Positions 1 through 4,975 of a stretch of 5,598 nucleotides of DNA are shown here, piece after piece. Source of the stretch: Methanobacteriota archaeon (lineage in GTDB: Archaea > Thermoplasmatota > E2 > DHVEG-1); contig CAIYYQ010000388.1 of NCBI GenBank assembly GCA_903930505.1, positions 1 through 5,598 on the forward strand, in the 5' to 3' direction. The first letter of the stretch is position 1; the number at the start of each line of letters is the position of its first letter. The notes below the pieces were generated by a model. That model was not told where the DNA came from and did no database searches. It was given only the letters and a program-made list of their open reading frames with translations. The position numbers and the translations under genes are program-made.

Positions 1-473
1 GTTGGTTTTGACAATGGTGGTAGTCCCAAATCATCTCGTTTTATTGTGATGTTTTCTTTAGTGGTCACCGTTTGTATATCTTGAATGAGACCCAATGATA
101 AAACAGATTGAAGAATTGCTGTGTATTGTCCAGGTATTTGTTTGCCGTTGGCGACTGCAAGGTTCTTAAGCGCATATAAAATTTCTACAGGGGCAACTTT
201 CTGTGGACATCGTTCAAAACATTTCAGACAACTCATACAGGTCCAGATGACGTCAGTGTTGACAAGCTCGTCGATTAGTCCTTTTTTTAGGAGGGCGACG
301 ATTTTATGGGGTTCAAGTTCCAATAGTTTGTGTGCTTCACATCCTGAGGTGCATTTGGCACATTGATAACAGTAATCGGAGACGTCGTTTTGTAATTTTT
401 TTAGTCTCTCATTTATTTCTTTTCGTTGTAGTCCTTGTGCCTCCGCCATTGAGGTTAAATCTCTTATACTCAT
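1..473 (-). CDS. hdrC: Heterodisulfide reductase subunit C-like iron-sulfur protein (3' end cut by window)
   Basis: Small ferredoxin-like electron-transfer protein of the HdrC type. In the family it relays electrons through two [4Fe-4S] clusters to the catalytic HdrB subunit, which reduces disulfides such as CoM-S-S-CoB. The minus-strand frame gives 157 full residues with no stop before the edge. Two CxxCxxCxxxC motifs are visible: Cys35/38/41/45 and Cys79/82/85/89, the last followed by Pro, as in bacterial-type dicluster ferredoxins. No membrane segment is seen in the visible part. The start is ATG at 473: the frame is closed upstream by TAA at 506-504, and a weak AGGT (485-482) lies 8 nt before the ATG. 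The C-terminus, a small part judging from usual HdrC length, lies outside; hdrB may follow there. Related proteins also serve non-methanogenic complexes, so the physiological disulfide or partner is unknown. It appears functionally separate from the carotenoid-type genes and has its own promoter region. Confidence 0.92.
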   Translation of the reverse strand, partial: MSIRDLTSMAEAQGLQRKEINERLKKLQNDVSDYCYQCAKCTSGCEAHKLLELEPHKIVALLKKGLIDELVNTDVIWTCMSCLKCFERCPQKVAPVEILYALKNLAVANGKQIPGQYTAILQSVLSLGLIQDIQTVTTKENITIKRDDLGLPPLSKP

Positions 474-487
474 GAGATACAACCTGA

Positions 488-505
488 AATTAACACTTGT
501 TAATT
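488..505. repeat. Perfect inverted repeat, candidate operator of hdrC
   Basis: The sequence AATTAACA-CT-TGTTAATT is a perfect 8+2+8 palindrome. It sits directly downstream of the TATA-like box at 505-513 (minus strand) and 15 bp before the hdrC start codon, covering the region between TATA box and predicted transcription start. A protein bound here would be expected to block polymerase entry, so repression is the simplest reading. That role is inference; the palindrome itself is directly visible. Confidence 0.55.
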
Positions 506-513
506 ATTTATAA
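505..513 (-). promoter_or_regulatory. TATA-like box for hdrC
   Basis: On the minus strand the bases read TTATAAATA, a good match to an archaeal TATA box. About 25 bp downstream gives a transcription start near 484, which would leave a leader of only about 10 nt before the hdrC ATG at 473. A second TATA-like stretch, TTTTAAATA, lies at 552-544 and could supply a longer leader. Confidence 0.5.
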
Positions 514-543
514 TTTTGCTTCACACCGCCTATCTGATTTCAC
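508..543 (-). other. Possible 11-codon leader ORF with a strong Shine-Dalgarno sequence
   Basis: On the minus strand AGGAGGTT (558-551) is followed 9 nt after AGGAGG by GTG at 543, opening a frame MKSDRRCEAKL that stops at TAA (510-508). The ribosome-binding site is stronger than that of any full-length gene in the window. The frame is not that of hdrC, and its end overlaps the proximal TATA box, so it could be translated only from a transcript starting further upstream. The spacer between the SD and the GTG also reads as a TATA-like TTTTAAATA, so the match may be accidental. Confidence 0.2.
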
Positions 544-569
544 TATTTAAAACCTCCTGAGTAAATAGG

Positions 570-583
570 TATACAAATGTATA
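570..583. repeat. Inverted repeat TATACA-AA-TGTATA, second candidate operator
   Basis: A perfect 6+2+6 palindrome overlaps the downstream edge of the distal AT-rich TATA-like stretch. It shares the ACA-NN-TGT core and 2-bp spacer with the longer palindrome at 488-505, about 80 bp away. The shared design suggests two sites for one dimeric regulator. AT-rich intergenic DNA produces palindromes by chance, so this is tentative. Confidence 0.4.
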
Positions 584-590
584 TATTTTA
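580..590 (-). promoter_or_regulatory. Distal TATA-like box upstream of hdrC
   Basis: The minus strand reads TAAAATATATA here. A start about 25 bp downstream would fall near 560, just before the AGGAGGTT at 558-551, giving an hdrC leader of roughly 85 nt. It is a weaker call than the proximal box because this stretch is generally AT-rich. Confidence 0.3.
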
Positions 591-596
591 ATCTGT

Positions 597-603
597 AAAA
601 AAA
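597..603 (-). terminator. Oligo-T termination site after the isoprenoid synthase gene
   Basis: On the minus strand a run of seven T residues lies about 24 nt after the TAA stop of the synthase gene at 627-629. Archaeal RNA polymerase commonly terminates at such T runs without a hairpin, and none is evident here. The position between the synthase gene and the hdrC promoter region supports separate transcription units. Confidence 0.4.
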
Positions 604-626
604 TACTCAACGAAAACACCATTTCT

Positions 627-1619
627 TTATTGTAGATTCTGCTGAAACGACCGATACCTTCGTTTTAACATAAGATCATCAAACCAACACAACATATCCA
701 ACGTCTCATTTGGACGGTTTGGATCCATCTCACATATTTTCATTAAATTATTCACGGTCCCAAAGTACAACGATTTCAACTCATCAAACGTTAATAGTTT
801 TTGATTCGGCAGCGTCCGAATACCTATTTTCAAATCTTCTTTTATATCGCTGATGTCATCAATCAATTGCATAACAGCACCAAGTTCATAAATTGCTTTT
901 CTCTGTTTTTGATTCATTGTTGGTGCCATCAAATGCATAAGTACAAGAGCCGACATCCCACCTTTTGCATAGGTAATCTTCATCAAATCTTCTTTTAATA
1001 CCTCTTCACCAGAGATCTGATAGATACTCATCAGTTGACTAATATGTTCGATTTTCACGTAGTTGTAAACTGTCCGGATTGCAACAGGACCTAATGCCTT
1101 TTCAATGGTATCGACACAGTTTTGAAAAATCATAAGGTAACAATCCGATGATTCGATACGTTTTTCTTCCATGAACTTTGTATCAAACTCTTTCAGATAT
1201 TTGCGACACTGTACGACATCAAATGATGCATCATATAACATAGTAGCCAAATTAAAATTCGCAAACAATTCATTATTAAAACGACCGCCAACCTGACGTG
1301 CGAGATCACTCAACCCAATCTTTGACAGATAAAAATACGTCCTCTGACTCTTCAAACATCGATTTTTCTTCAACACATCATAAATTTCTCCCGTGCTTTT
1401 AAGCTGTTGAAGTTGCTTTTTGACATTTTTCATATAGAACGACTGGGCTTGAAACAAACGATATACAGCTTTTAAAAGCATACGTAACCTCTGCTGCCGT
1501 CTATAGTGAATATGTGTATCTTGATAGGGGATGAAACTAGGTAAATGTTCAGCAGCAAGCAGCGAATCAAGGAGCGTATTCAATTCATCATAGTTCATCT
1601 CCATCGGACTTTTTGCCAT
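627..1619 (-). CDS. Class I isoprenoid synthase-like protein, probable divergent phytoene/squalene synthase
   Basis: Predicted soluble, mostly helical class I prenyl-diphosphate enzyme; in this context the likely reaction is head-to-head condensation of two geranylgeranyl diphosphates to phytoene. With ATG at 1619 it has 330 residues. The first Mg-binding motif is DASFD (Asp130, Asp134), the DxxxD form of squalene/phytoene synthases. The second, around 251-262, reads QLIDDISDIKED and continues to GIRTLP, in register with the QL...D..ED...G...LP pattern of CrtB. The motifs lie 128 residues apart, close to the spacing in CrtM, but about 130 residues precede the first motif, far more than in CrtM, and the C-terminal part is short. 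The extra Asp pair (254-255) also recalls trans-prenyltransferases, so a prenyl-diphosphate synthase or terpene synthase is possible. ATG 1619 has GGATGG 9 nt upstream; GTG 1664 would add 15 residues. Divergent from the cruF-crtI genes. Confidence 0.82.
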   Translation of the reverse strand: MAKSPMEMNYDELNTLLDSLLAAEHLPSFIPYQDTHIHYRRQQRLRMLLKAVYRLFQAQSFYMKNVKKQLQQLKSTGEIYDVLKKNRCLKSQRTYFYLSKIGLSDLARQVGGRFNNELFANFNLATMLYDASFDVVQCRKYLKEFDTKFMEEKRIESSDCYLMIFQNCVDTIEKALGPVAIRTVYNYVKIEHISQLMSIYQISGEEVLKEDLMKITYAKGGMSALVLMHLMAPTMNQKQRKAIYELGAVMQLIDDISDIKEDLKIGIRTLPNQKLLTFDELKSLYFGTVNNLMKICEMDPNRPNETLDMLCWFDDLMLKRRYRSFQQNLQ

Positions 1620-1684
1620 ATACGTTATCCATCCAGCTGCTCTCAATAACAAAAGAGGTAACACATTTTTCTGATTTTAATGTA

Positions 1685-1694
1685 TTGTTAACAA
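1685..1694. repeat. Palindrome TTGTTAACAA in the divergent control region
   Basis: A perfect 10-bp palindrome lies between the divergent synthase gene and the plus-strand cluster. It contains the half-site TTAACA that also forms the arms of the hdrC palindrome at 488-505, but arranged the other way and overlapping. It could be a shared operator for both directions. Being short and AT-rich, it may be chance. Confidence 0.3.
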
Positions 1695-1700
1695 AAACGA

Positions 1701-1710
1701 AAATTTATTA
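1701..1710. promoter_or_regulatory. TATA-like element in the divergent promoter region
   Basis: The 169-bp region 1620-1788 separates the two divergent transcription units. The bases AAATTTATTA on the plus strand read TAATAAATTT on the minus strand. In the minus direction a start near 1680 would serve the synthase; in the plus direction a start near 1735 would leave a leader of about 55 nt before the first plus-strand gene. An alternative minus-strand box, ATTAAAAT, lies at 1681-1674. Direction cannot be settled by eye. Confidence 0.35.
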
Positions 1711-1775
1711 GCGTTTTTCTCATACAGAGACGATAGATACCATGCAGTCATCCACCAAAAATACACCCATCATCT

Positions 1776-1781
1776 GGAGAG
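1776..1781 (+). promoter_or_regulatory. Ribosome-binding site GGAGAG
   Basis: GGAGAG lies 7 nt before the ATG at 1789, a clear Shine-Dalgarno match. It fixes the start of the small membrane protein and shows that the first gene of the plus-strand cluster is translated from a leadered message. Confidence 0.6.
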
Positions 1782-1788
1782 AACATAT

Positions 1789-2097
1789 ATGATCAACATC
1801 CCGCTATTTTTCTCAATCGTATGCGCAGGAATTATTCTTACTATCTTAATCTGGTACACCGGAAAAAAAGAGAAAACAGAAATTTATCAAAGCATTGATC
1901 TAGGTGAATTTAACCTCTTTACATTCAGTCTCAGCATCATACTTTTTTTGTATCTCGTCCGACTTATCTTCATGCTGTGCACTGGCGTAATCTCCCAGAT
2001 ATACGAAATAACAGTTATAGGCACATTGAGCGCAACCATACCCCTTCTAGCGATAGGAATAATAAATCTTCGAAAACGTCGCACAGCGAAGGTGTAA
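1789..2097 (+). CDS. Small membrane protein of unknown function, three predicted transmembrane helices
   Basis: I do not recognise this 102-residue protein. Hydrophobic stretches near residues 4-23, 43-65 and 75-92 suggest three membrane helices. A charged loop rich in Lys and Glu (about 25-35) follows the first, and the C-terminus is basic (Arg/Lys at about 95-101). No metal-binding, catalytic or cysteine motif is evident, and it lacks the Pro-x-Glu-Glu motif expected of the similarly small CrtY-type lycopene cyclase subunits. The start is well supported by GGAGAG at 1776-1781. It ends 6 nt before the cruF-like gene, so the two are almost certainly cotranscribed. This suggests a partner or accessory subunit of the carotenoid enzymes or a membrane anchor for them, but that is inference from position only. 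Confidence 0.75.
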   Translation: MINIPLFFSIVCAGIILTILIWYTGKKEKTEIYQSIDLGEFNLFTFSLSIILFLYLVRLIFMLCTGVISQIYEITVIGTLSATIPLLAIGIINLRKRRTAKV

Positions 2098-2103
2098 ACA
2101 CTT

Positions 2104-2772
2104 ATGTCATTTCTTGAAATCCACGGACTTAGCGAATTTGGTACAGGATCAGAATATCTAATTATTTTCATTCTCACCATTAGTATACTCTGGATAACAC
2201 TCATACTTTTATCATTGAAAAAAAACCATGTACGAAAAACCATACGATATTTCATCCCCATGATGATCGCTGCATTGTTTTTAGAGGCAGCAGCAGCAAA
2301 CGGACGATACATTTACCCGGGGTATCTCGTATATTTTTCAGTTATCGGCGGGAGCGTACCACTCATCATTCTTCTTGGATGGAGCACAAATCTTTTCCTT
2401 TTTCTCAACATCGGCGAACGCATAGGAAACACATTTTTCAAACAACGTACAATATTTCGAATAATTGCGATATCTTTTCTTGCAGGAATATTCGGAGTCT
2501 GCCTTGACCTCTTGGAAGACCCTATCGCATATCACAACCACTGGTGGATATGGACAGAATCAACAACAAACGCATCGTTTTATGGTGTGCCATTCACAAA
2601 CTTTCTTGACTGGTTCCTGATTCTTTTTTTCATGGCACTGGCAACACAACTCATTAATCGATCGTCATTGTCTGAAAACAGAAAGCTTTTAATTTCAATT
2701 ATATCAGTATCCTACATTGGTGCTGCCATCTTCCTCACCCATCAAGGAATTGTTCAACTACTATCGCTATGA
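2104..2772 (+). CDS. cruF: CruF-like carotenoid hydratase (DUF422 family), integral membrane
   Basis: Membrane enzyme of the CruF family. Members add water across terminal double bonds of acyclic carotenoids: C-1' hydration in bacteria, and bisanhydrobacterioruberin to bacterioruberin in haloarchaea. The 222 residues contain about six hydrophobic segments. Conserved-looking polar positions within them match the family pattern: Glu61, Gly67, Tyr69/Tyr71 and Gly73, then Val-Pro at 85-86 and Trp93. Next come Asp135 and Asp139-Pro140, a Trp cluster at 147-150, and Tyr160-Gly-Val-Pro with Asn166 and Trp170, the DP...W.W...GxPxxNxxxW signature. It is shorter than many CruF proteins, but all motifs are present. 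AAGGTG (2089-2094) in the end of the preceding gene lies 9 nt before the ATG. Its placement between the small membrane protein and the UbiA genes supports a C50 carotenoid role. The exact substrate is unproven. Confidence 0.82.
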   Translation: MSFLEIHGLSEFGTGSEYLIIFILTISILWITLILLSLKKNHVRKTIRYFIPMMIAALFLEAAAANGRYIYPGYLVYFSVIGGSVPLIILLGWSTNLFLFLNIGERIGNTFFKQRTIFRIIAISFLAGIFGVCLDLLEDPIAYHNHWWIWTESTTNASFYGVPFTNFLDWFLILFFMALATQLINRSSLSENRKLLISIISVSYIGAAIFLTHQGIVQLLSL

Positions 2773-2880
2773 GTCAATTTCTAATGAAATATTCGTCAAC
2801 TGTCGATAATTCTCTGATTTGATACCGATACATTCGGCGATGGTTTTTTATGCTCATTACGAATATGTATCTGATAAGCC
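2773..2880 (+). promoter_or_regulatory. Gap between cruF and the UbiA genes with a possible promoter or terminator
   Basis: This 108-bp gap holds no convincing gene. TTTTTT at 2844-2849, followed by ATG, could end the cruF transcript or act as a TATA-like element; a start about 25 bp downstream (near 2873) would give an almost leaderless message for the gene at 2881, which lacks a Shine-Dalgarno sequence. A tiny stem CCGA/TCGG (2825-2828 with 2834-2837) precedes the T run. The evidence favours a transcription boundary or second promoter but is weak. Confidence 0.3.
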
Positions 2881-3891
2881 ATGGTGATACGAGAGTACCT
2901 GAAACTTGCACGATCATTTAACGCAGTCCTTACCGGCATTTCACCGGTAATGGGTGCAATTGCGATGCAACAATATGATCTCGTTCTTCTGTTCTTTTTA
3001 TTCCTCATCGGTTTTCTTGGTCACACCTACGGGTTTGTCCTCAACGACATCCTTGACTACAAAATCGATCGATATGAAAGTGGAATTACAGATCGCCCAT
3101 TAGTCAGTGGAACGATTTCCATGGATCGTGCATGGGCATTCGCTCTTTCAGCACTTCTCCTTGCCTTCCTTCTTGCAATCTATCTATCATTAGTATCGAA
3201 TAATTATCTGTCGTTGTTCATTCTTATCATCTCCGCGTGCTTCATTACCTTATATGATCTCATCAGCAAGAAACTACCGATGACTGATCTCATCCTTGGT
3301 GCTGGCGTCTTTTTCCTTGTGCTCTACGGTGCATCAACCCAAGTATCATTTCTTTACCAACTCCCGCTCATTGTTTGGATCGTGTGTATCCTTGGTACCA
3401 TCCAAGTCCTGTTCATGAACATAGTAGCAGGCGGACTAAAAGACATAGAAAACGATTTCAGAAAAGGAGCAAACACCCTTGCCGTGAAACTAGGTGTTCG
3501 TGTCGTACATCAGGAGTTAAGGATATCGCTTGGTTTTAAATTCGTGGCATATGGAATTCAGCTTCTTGACATCATTTTTGTCTTCCTGCCGTTTGTTATC
3601 ATCACCACATTCATCAATTCACCATCCCTATATATCCAATGCGCACTCCTTATTCTCATTGGTTTTCTTATGCTATTTTTCTCAACAAAACTTCTTGCCA
3701 CGCAACAATTCAACCGAGACACCATGCGTAAATATATTGGACTGCATTACTACACAAACTTCGCACTCGTCCCAGTTCTCCTCATGACTCTTACACCATG
3801 GGCCCTTATCATTGTTATCTTCCCTGCACTTGGATTCATTCTCTCCAATTTCATTTTACATGGAACCTGGCTGCAACCAAAAACCATGTGA
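2881..3891 (+). CDS. UbiA-family membrane prenyltransferase, first tandem copy (candidate lycopene elongase)
   Basis: Polytopic membrane enzyme that transfers a prenyl group from a prenyl diphosphate to a lipophilic acceptor. The 336 residues carry both UbiA aspartate motifs: NDxxDxxxD at Asn55, Asp56, Asp59 and Asp63, followed by DRPLVSG, and DxxxD at Asp188 and Asp192, followed by KGANTLA, the usual form. Seven to nine hydrophobic helices fill the rest. The ATG at 2881 is the first possible start, since TAA at 2875-2877 closes the frame, and the N-terminus aligns with the next gene; GTG 2884 is an alternative. There is no Shine-Dalgarno sequence. Beside cruF and a crtI-type gene, addition of C5 units to lycopene (the LyeJ/LbtA reaction) is the best guess. 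The archaeal lipid enzyme DGGGP synthase and quinone prenyltransferases share these motifs, so specificity is open. Confidence 0.9.
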   Translation: MVIREYLKLARSFNAVLTGISPVMGAIAMQQYDLVLLFFLFLIGFLGHTYGFVLNDILDYKIDRYESGITDRPLVSGTISMDRAWAFALSALLLAFLLAIYLSLVSNNYLSLFILIISACFITLYDLISKKLPMTDLILGAGVFFLVLYGASTQVSFLYQLPLIVWIVCILGTIQVLFMNIVAGGLKDIENDFRKGANTLAVKLGVRVVHQELRISLGFKFVAYGIQLLDIIFVFLPFVIITTFINSPSLYIQCALLILIGFLMLFFSTKLLATQQFNRDTMRKYIGLHYYTNFALVPVLLMTLTPWALIIVIFPALGFILSNFILHGTWLQPKTM

Positions 3892-3913
3892 GCCCGCTTA
3901 GAAAAGCTCAAAT

Positions 3914-3936
3914 AGCAAACAGGTTTTCCTTTTGCT
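3914..3936 (+). other. Small hairpin just before the second UbiA gene
   Basis: AGCAAA (3914-3919) can pair with TTTGCT (3931-3936), with an inner GG/CC pair closing a TTTT loop. The stem ends 2 nt before the ATG at 3939 and contains AGG (3921-3923), the only weak Shine-Dalgarno-like bases in the 47-nt gap. It could limit translation of the second UbiA or be an incidental weak structure. Confidence 0.25.
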
Positions 3937-3938
3937 CA

Positions 3939-4973
3939 ATGCGGCAGATTATTTCCGATTATGCGCGACTCCTTCGAATACCAGGACTTGCCGGTTTATC
4001 CATCGCACCAGTGTTTGGTGCATTAAGCGTACACGAACTTGACTGGATGAAACTAAGCATCCTGTTTCTTATCGGTGCATTTACATCAATCTACGGGTTT
4101 GTCCTCAACGATATCATTGACGTTAATATAGATAAACTCTCAAAGGAATTATCTAATAGACCCCTTGTAAAAGGAACCATATCAAAAAAAACTGCACTGC
4201 TCATCTGCATTCTTTGTTTCATTGGTACAATTGTCACCATCTTTTTAGTATTTTATACGCCATCACGTCCAGCATTTTTCCTTGGATTGCTCTGTATTCT
4301 CTTATCCGCTGGTCTTGGTAGTATCTACAACATATACGGGAAAAAACTTATCGGTTCAGATTTTCTTGTTGCACTATCCGAAGCATTTCTTGTCCTCTTT
4401 GGCGCTCTCATGGTCGTTCAAACCACCGCACAATTAACTTTATTTACTTGGGTTATTTTTATCTTAACATTCTGTCAGCTGCTCTTCATGAACGCGATCG
4501 AAGGCGGGATAAAAGATGCAGATCACGATCCACTCATGAACGTAAAAAACATCGCTCTTGCAAGCGGTGTTCGAGTAACTGACGACCGGAAACTTACCAT
4601 CCCTGCTTCATTCAAAATTTTTGGGTTTGCAATACAACTATGCGCAGTAACATTCGTGTTTGTTCCATTCATAGTTACAGAACCATTATTTACTTTCGAA
4701 ATATGGCGTCTCATTCATCTAGTCCTACTTGCGCTCTTCGCCATTGGAGTACTCTTCGTCAGCGCAAAACTTCTTATGTTACATACATTTGAACGAAATA
4801 AAATCAGAAAACTCATCACCGCAGAAACATTTCTCAGATACTCACTTGTCCCCATCATGCTGATTCCTTTGATTGAATTTTTCCCAGCTCTGATCCTTCT
4901 TATTCTTCCATTTATCTGGTATGTTCTTTTTGCACCACTCATTGGAGAAAAACTCTTCAGACCAGGACTGTAA
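3939..4973 (+). CDS. UbiA-family membrane prenyltransferase, second tandem copy
   Basis: Paralogue of the preceding gene, alignable from end to end. From ATG 3939 it has 344 residues; the frame is open further upstream, but only this start matches the N-terminus of the first copy, and the upstream part overlaps the first copy's coding sequence. Asn57, Asp58, Asp61 and Asp65 form NDxxDxxxD, followed by NRPLVKG; Asp193 and Asp197 form the second DxxxD. After it the usual KGxxTLA is replaced by NVKNIAL, losing the Gly and Thr kept in the first copy, so substrate or activity may differ. The protein is otherwise hydrophobic with a similar helix pattern. Ribosome-binding signal is weak. The stop lies 2 nt before the crtI-type start, with AGGA (4964-4967) inside this gene serving the next, so these two are clearly cotranscribed. 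It may elongate the second carotenoid end or a different acceptor. Confidence 0.9.
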   Translation: MRQIISDYARLLRIPGLAGLSIAPVFGALSVHELDWMKLSILFLIGAFTSIYGFVLNDIIDVNIDKLSKELSNRPLVKGTISKKTALLICILCFIGTIVTIFLVFYTPSRPAFFLGLLCILLSAGLGSIYNIYGKKLIGSDFLVALSEAFLVLFGALMVVQTTAQLTLFTWVIFILTFCQLLFMNAIEGGIKDADHDPLMNVKNIALASGVRVTDDRKLTIPASFKIFGFAIQLCAVTFVFVPFIVTEPLFTFEIWRLIHLVLLALFAIGVLFVSAKLLMLHTFERNKIRKLITAETFLRYSLVPIMLIPLIEFFPALILLILPFIWYVLFAPLIGEKLFRPGL

Positions 4974-4975
4974 GC

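Noticed and set aside
121..366. Plus-strand frame of 81 codons at the left end.
   Set aside because: It is the complement of hdrC, whose eight cysteines in two cluster motifs establish the true strand.
1620..1664. N-terminal extension of the isoprenoid synthase from GTG at 1664.
   Set aside because: Not excluded, but no Shine-Dalgarno precedes this GTG, while ATG 1619 has GGATGG at suitable distance; kept only as an alternative start.
1789..2097. Small membrane protein as a heterodimeric CrtYc/CrtYd-type lycopene cyclase subunit.
   Set aside because: Size and three-helix layout fit, but the conserved Pro-x-Glu-Glu type motif is absent, and a cyclase would conflict with elongation and hydration of acyclic ends.
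1887..2312. Open frame of 141 codons on the minus strand across the small membrane protein and the start of cruF.
   Set aside because: It is antisense to two well-supported genes, its arginine-rich composition is typical of an antisense frame, and it has no recognisable domain.
2773..2880. Intrinsic hairpin-plus-T terminator after cruF.
   Set aside because: The stem is only 4 bp and is separated from the T run by several bases; too weak to call as a terminator on its own.
3798..3938. Upstream extension of the second UbiA frame by 47 residues.
   Set aside because: It overlaps the first UbiA coding sequence in another frame, reads as non-membrane filler rich in His, Trp and Cys, and does not align with the N-terminus of the paralogue; ATG 3939 does.
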